From: Solidesulfovibrio carbinolicus
GTDB lineage: Bacteria > Desulfobacterota > Desulfovibrionia > Desulfovibrionales > Desulfovibrionaceae
NCBI RefSeq assembly: GCF_004135975.1
Contig: NZ_CP026538.1
Location: 4,460,867 to 4,524,866 of the forward strand
Direction of reading: 5' to 3'
DNA length: 64,000 nucleotides
The position numbers were made by a program, and so were the translations under genes. Of the stretch, positions 60,526 through 64,000 are shown piece by piece. The notes under the pieces were generated by a model. It had not been told where the DNA came from. It worked only from the letters and a program-made list of their open reading frames with translations, and ran no database searches. Numbering within the stretch: the stretch's first letter is position 1; every line of letters begins with the position of its first letter.

Positions 60526-61818
60526 CTACCCGAAAACCCTGGAATAAATAAGGTCTTCGTGGGCGAGGTAGTAGGTCGGGTCGAACAGGGCGTCGAGGAC
60601 GGCCGGCGCGAGCTTGGCGGTGATGGCCGGATCGGCCCGGACGGCGTCGGGGAAGGACTTGCGGCCTTCCCAGCAGGCCATGGCCACCCGCTGCACCAGC
60701 ACGTAGGCTTCCTGGCGGTCCATGCCGGCCTCGATGAGCGCCAACAGCACCCGCTGGGAGTAGAACAGGCCAAAGGAACCCATGAGGTTGCGGGCCATGT
60801 TGTCCGGGTTGACCTTGAGGTTCTTCAGGATATTGGTCAACCGGGCCAGGGTGTAGTCGGCCAGGATGGTGGAATCGGGCATGATGACGCGCTCCACCGA
60901 GGAATGCGAGATGTCGCGCTCGTGCCACAGCGGCATGTTTTCCAGCGAGGCCAGGGCGTTGGTGCGAATCAGGCGCGAGAGGCCGCAGAGGTTTTCGGCG
61001 GAAATCGGGTTCTTCTTGTGGGGCATGGCCGAGGAGCCTTTCTGGCCCTTGGCAAAGCCTTCCTCGGCTTCGAGGACTTCGGTGCGCTGGAGGTGGCGCA
61101 GTTCGGTGGACAGGCGCTCCACGCCGCCGGCAATGAGCGCCAGGGCGGTGAAAAAGGCGGCGTGCCGGTCGCGCTGGATGATCTGGGTGGAGATGGGATC
61201 GACCGCCAGCCCCATGATGTCCATGGCGATGGCTTCAACCCGGGGATCGAGGTGGGCGTAGCCGCCCACGGCCCCGGAAATCTTGCCCACGCGCACGCCG
61301 GTTAGCGCCGCGACGAAGCGCTCGCGGTGACGGGAAAATTCGGCGTAGAAAGACGCCATCTTCATGCCGAAGCTCAAGGGTTCGGCATGGATGCCGTGGG
61401 TACGGCCGATCATCAGCTGGCCCTTGAAGCGCATGGCCAGGTCCTTGATGGCGGTAAGCAACCCGTCGAGGTCGGCCAGGATCAGGTCGCCGGCCCGGCC
61501 AAGCAGCAAGGCGTTGGCCGTGTCCACGATGTCCGAGGAGGTGCAGCCCAGGTGAATGAACCGGGCCGAAGGGCCGACGCGCTCTTCCACGGCGGTCAAA
61601 AAGGCGATGACGTCGTGGCGGGTGGTTTCCTCGATTTCGAGGATGCGGGCCACGTCGAAGCCGGCTTTTTCCCGGATGACGGCCATGTCGGCCTCGGGAA
61701 CGCGGCCAAGCCTGGTCCAGGCCTCGCACACGGCCAGCTCGACTTCGAGCCAGGCGGCGAAACGGTTTTCCAGGGACCACAGGTCGCCCATGGCTTTGCG
61801 GGTATAGCGCTCGATCAT
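60526..61818 (-). CDS. purB: adenylosuccinate lyase
   Basis: This 430-residue lyase splits adenylosuccinate and SAICAR in purine synthesis. The fumarase-superfamily signature is [19 protein letters not shown] near 260, and RTHGIHAEP (His about 140) and [11 protein letters not shown] (about 86-96) are also present. GGAGCACGC precedes the ATG. It overlaps the upstream FmdB-type zinc ribbon gene by four bases. Confidence 0.95.
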   Translation of the reverse strand: MIERYTRKAMGDLWSLENRFAAWLEVELAVCEAWTRLGRVPEADMAVIREKAGFDVARILEIEETTRHDVIAFLTAVEERVGPSARFIHLGCTSSDIVDTANALLLGRAGDLILADLDGLLTAIKDLAMRFKGQLMIGRTHGIHAEPLSFGMKMASFYAEFSRHRERFVAALTGVRVGKISGAVGGYAHLDPRVEAIAMDIMGLAVDPISTQIIQRDRHAAFFTALALIAGGVERLSTELRHLQRTEVLEAEEGFAKGQKGSSAMPHKKNPISAENLCGLSRLIRTNALASLENMPLWHERDISHSSVERVIMPDSTILADYTLARLTNILKNLKVNPDNMARNLMGSFGLFYSQRVLLALIEAGMDRQEAYVLVQRVAMACWEGRKSFPDAVRADPAITAKLAPAVLDALFDPTYYLAHEDLIYSRVFG

Positions 61819-62147
61819 GCGTGCTCCTTGGGCGTTTGGGCCTGGTCATCATCCTCGGGGTGTTCTTCGGCGGACAGCGGCACGGACGGGTCCCGGGCGA
61901 GCTGGGGCACGTCCACGGGCGTTCCCTTGACGGTGTCGTTGCCGTCACGCTTGAACGTGCCGGGGCGTCTTTGGACGTAGTCGGTGGCGTGAAAGCCGCT
62001 GCCCTTGAGGGCGAAGGCGGACAGGGAGACGATGCGCGGCGCGCTGCGGCCGCAGGCGGGGCAGGGAGCCTGTCCCGTGTCCACGGTGCGGCACAGTTCC
62101 TCGAACACCCGGCCGCAGGCGGGACACTCGAACTCATACAAGGGCAT
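61815..62147 (-). CDS. FmdB-type zinc ribbon protein
   Basis: This 110-residue protein begins MPLYEFECPACGRVFEELC, then CPACGRSAPRIVS, the FmdB/CxxC regulatory-protein ribbon with two CPACG motifs. The rest is an acidic, disordered tail ending [25 protein letters not shown] before the ATG fixes the start. It overlaps purB by ATGA, so it is the first gene of that pair. Role unknown. Confidence 0.88.
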   Translation of the reverse strand: MPLYEFECPACGRVFEELCRTVDTGQAPCPACGRSAPRIVSLSAFALKGSGFHATDYVQRRPGTFKRDGNDTVKGTPVDVPQLARDPSVPLSAEEHPEDDDQAQTPKEHA

Positions 62148-62166
62148 GTGCCCCTCCGGAAGTCGT

Positions 62167-62206
62167 GCAAAAAGCCGGGCAGGGATTGGCCCGACCCGGT
62201 TTTTGC
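62167..62206. terminator. bidirectional hairpin between fmdB and the small basic gene
   Basis: GCAAAAAGCCGGG and CCCGGTTTTTGC pair with one extra G, so a T-run follows the stem on either strand. It lies 20 nt upstream of fmdB and about 230 nt downstream of the 37-residue gene on the minus strand. Confidence 0.7.
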
Positions 62207-62437
62207 GCGCTTTGCTGCGTCGTTACGTCGCGCAAACAGGCCGCGACGCCGCAAGGCCGCCCGGCGTTTCCATCATTTCCAATAATACGCGCGATTATCA
62301 GAAAACATCAGGCCAGGGCCTGAAAGGCCTGACGGCCATGGCGCAGGGCGGCGGCAGTCGCGGATGGCGTCGGCCGGCGGGCCAACCAAGCAGGCAGCCG
62401 GCGACACCCGGTAATCGAAAGAATCGGCCGGCCGGAA

Positions 62438-62551
62438 CTAGGCCTTTTTGGCGGCAATGGCCTGACGGACGCGCTCCTTGAGGCGTTCCTTGCGGCGCTT
62501 GCGGCGACGATCCAGTTCCTTGTGGCGCTCATGCTTCTTATGCTTGGACAT
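62438..62551 (-). CDS. 37-residue highly basic protein
   Basis: This short gene encodes MSKHKKHERHKELDRR followed by RKRRKERLKERVRQAIAAKKA, with 20 or so Lys/Arg out of 37 residues and no hydrophobic stretch. AGGAGG six bases before the ATG is one of the strongest ribosome sites in the window, so I believe it is expressed. It resembles small DUF6800-type or ribosome-associated basic proteins, but I cannot confirm a family; RNA or DNA binding is a guess from charge. It lies between fmdB and the DUF39 gene on the same strand. Confidence 0.75.
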   Translation of the reverse strand: MSKHKKHERHKELDRRRKRRKERLKERVRQAIAAKKA

Positions 62552-62759
62552 GGGAATTCCTCCTATCGGGTGAAAGAACCCGATGCGGTATATCAAGGCC
62601 GGGCGTTTGTAAAGACGCCTTCGTCCGGTTGCCGGGCCGGAGCTGCGAAAATCCCGGCCCGACCCATGCCGCGGCCGATGGGCCGGACCAGAGGGTCGCC
62701 GGCCGCCAAGAGCCTGGCCAACCCTCAGGCCCGTGGCGGTCGGCGGCAGGGCCAGAGCG

Positions 62760-63926
62760 CTATTCCGAGGGAATCGGCTCCACCGGCTCGGTCAGCAGGA
62801 ACTTGCCCTGCTCGATTTTTTCTTTCAATTTTTCGGCCACTTCCAATGACATGGACAGGCTGGTCAGGGGCACGGCCTGGGTCTTTTTGCCGTTGACCAT
62901 AATCTCGCCCGTGCGGCACTCGGCGTAGGTCACAAGCCCCAGCGACCGGCCCACGCCGTTGGGATAGTCGTGGCCATAGTCCTTCACCGGCATTTCGATG
63001 TCCGCGTCGGACACGCCCGTGAAAAAGGCCATGTCTTCATTGAGAATGGGAATGGGAATGCCGATGCCCATGGCCAGGGACACGCCGTACCCGAGGATGG
63101 ACACGGCCCGCACGTAGCGGGGGCTCATGCCCTTGAGGTCGCCCTTGACCATGAGCGTGCCCGAGGCGGAAATGGGGATGCCGCGCTCGTTGCGCTTGGG
63201 CTTGGGATCGTGCTGGGTGCCGGCCCCGATGACGTAGCCGACCCCGCCGCCCATGAAGATACGCGTGCCAAGGCCTATGGTCTTCAAATACGGGTCGTTG
63301 AAAAGCGGCGACAACTCGCCGGCGGTGGCGAAATTGGCGTTTCGGGCGTTGGGCTTAAGCGGCCCCATGTAGGTATAGATGATGCGGCTGGTGAGGTTCA
63401 CGGCCACATTGTAGTTCTGGTAGCAGTTGCGGGGATTTAAAAGCTGGGCGTACTTGAGGTCGGCCAGGGTCACGTCCTTTTCCAGTTCCCGGCGCGGATA
63501 GCAGTCCGTGCCGTAGGATTCGCAGAAAAGACGCACGGCCTTGCCCCGCAGCAGATCCTCGATGACATGGGCCCCGCCGTACTTGAAGCGGCCGGGGTGG
63601 ATCTTGTTGAGGGGATCTTCCTTGGGCAGTTCGGTCGCCCCGATATAGGCGTCCACGGCGGCCAGGCCGGCGTGGGCCGGGACGTTGTTGAGCCGCACCT
63701 TCTGGGCCTTGAGGGTGGGCGGCTCCTGGCCGAAATTAAAAAGCATTCCCGAGGAGCACATGGGCGAGAAGGTGCCCGTGGTCACCACATCCACTTCCTT
63801 GGCCGCCTTGACCTTGCCGAGACGCCGCACGGTCTCGACCATTTCGGCGGCGGTCAGCACCACGGCCTTGCCTTGCTCAATGCGCCGATTGATTTCGGCG
63901 ACGGTCTTTTTCACCTCATGGGTCAT
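62760..63926 (-). CDS. DUF39 homocysteine biosynthesis protein
   Basis: This 388-residue protein belongs to DUF39, which in methanogens and Desulfovibrio takes part in making homocysteine from aspartate semialdehyde with a sulfur donor. Conserved parts are TTGTFSPMCSSGMLFNFGQEPP (Cys57), FCESYGTDCYPRRE (Cys134 and Cys141, likely sulfur-transfer residues) and FMGGGVGYVIGAGTQHDP. GGAGGAGATTTCC precedes the ATG. The usual NIL-ferredoxin partner gene is not seen here; it could lie just outside the window. It fits a sulfate reducer that lacks the classical methionine route. Confidence 0.9.
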   Translation of the reverse strand: MTHEVKKTVAEINRRIEQGKAVVLTAAEMVETVRRLGKVKAAKEVDVVTTGTFSPMCSSGMLFNFGQEPPTLKAQKVRLNNVPAHAGLAAVDAYIGATELPKEDPLNKIHPGRFKYGGAHVIEDLLRGKAVRLFCESYGTDCYPRRELEKDVTLADLKYAQLLNPRNCYQNYNVAVNLTSRIIYTYMGPLKPNARNANFATAGELSPLFNDPYLKTIGLGTRIFMGGGVGYVIGAGTQHDPKPKRNERGIPISASGTLMVKGDLKGMSPRYVRAVSILGYGVSLAMGIGIPIPILNEDMAFFTGVSDADIEMPVKDYGHDYPNGVGRSLGLVTYAECRTGEIMVNGKKTQAVPLTSLSMSLEVAEKLKEKIEQGKFLLTEPVEPIPSE

Positions 63927-64000
63927 GCCGGAAATCTCCTCCTGCCGTCGTTTCGCGCCCGGCGGGGCCTTTTTTGGCCCATTTCAGCCGTCTTGGCAAC

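Noticed and set aside
1..64000. CRISPR arrays, tRNA, rRNA, insertion sequences
   Set aside because: I looked for regular repeats with spacers, cloverleaf ends, rRNA words and transposase motifs and found none that held up.

Overview
The window is GC-rich, densely coded bacterial DNA that reads as a Desulfovibrionaceae chromosome, most likely Solidesulfovibrio / Desulfovibrio magneticus-like. The placement is inferred from gene content: a DUF39 homocysteine-formation protein, a split archaeal-type glutamate synthase, a LonB/YcbZ-type protease, flagellar fliL-N-O-P-Q, several c-di-GMP and two-component proteins, and very high GC with short AT-rich islands. No taxonomic search was possible. I saw no rRNA, tRNA, CRISPR array, transposase or integrase.

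Layout. 0-14 kb: glycogen phosphorylase, a TauE-type exporter, a HigBA-like toxin-antitoxin pair, an orphan hydantoinase A overlapping a histone-deacetylase-family gene, a small minus-strand cluster with one frameshifted gene, an HDOD protein, a four-CBS protein and an AT-rich lipoprotein of unknown function. 14-30 kb: a LonB-type protease operon, a membrane acyltransferase, an EAL-HDOD protein, an OmpR-type two-component system with a divergent small cationic secreted protein, sfsA, an aspartate-type aminotransferase, an NtrB/NtrC-like pair and a diguanylate cyclase. 30-37 kb: a large helicase fused to a DnaQ-like nuclease domain, then an SsuABC/THI5-type ABC importer cluster riddled with palindromic repeats. 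37-42 kb: the three-gene glutamate synthase operon with a good promoter and a good terminator. 42-48.4 kb: an AT-rich Mrr-like nuclease island, a GNAT protein, an LpxL-like acyltransferase, a PP-loop sulfotransfer-type enzyme and a GT-C membrane protein. 48.8-55.6 kb: topA, era, a YggS-type protein and the fliLNOPQ run. 55.9-64 kb: a minus-strand operon of pyrE, an L,D-transpeptidase with NTF2-like repeats, a membrane protein and a TIM-barrel protein, then fmdB-purB, a 37-residue basic protein and the DUF39 protein.

The most unusual signals are: (1) a recurring two-hairpin element in at least nine copies, almost always immediately 3' of a stop codon and in the same orientation as the gene, with compensatory base changes; (2) five GTAA boxes in two 11-bp-phased arrays between an OmpR-type two-component operon and a divergent gene for a tiny Lys-rich exported protein, which is the layout of cpxRA/cpxP; (3) a one-polypeptide fusion of MrfA(YprA)-like helicase and MrfB(YprB)-like exonuclease domains; (4) a perfect 31-bp inverted repeat nested between two oppositely oriented copies of the 3' element; (5) repeat-associated damage at the start of an ABC permease gene.
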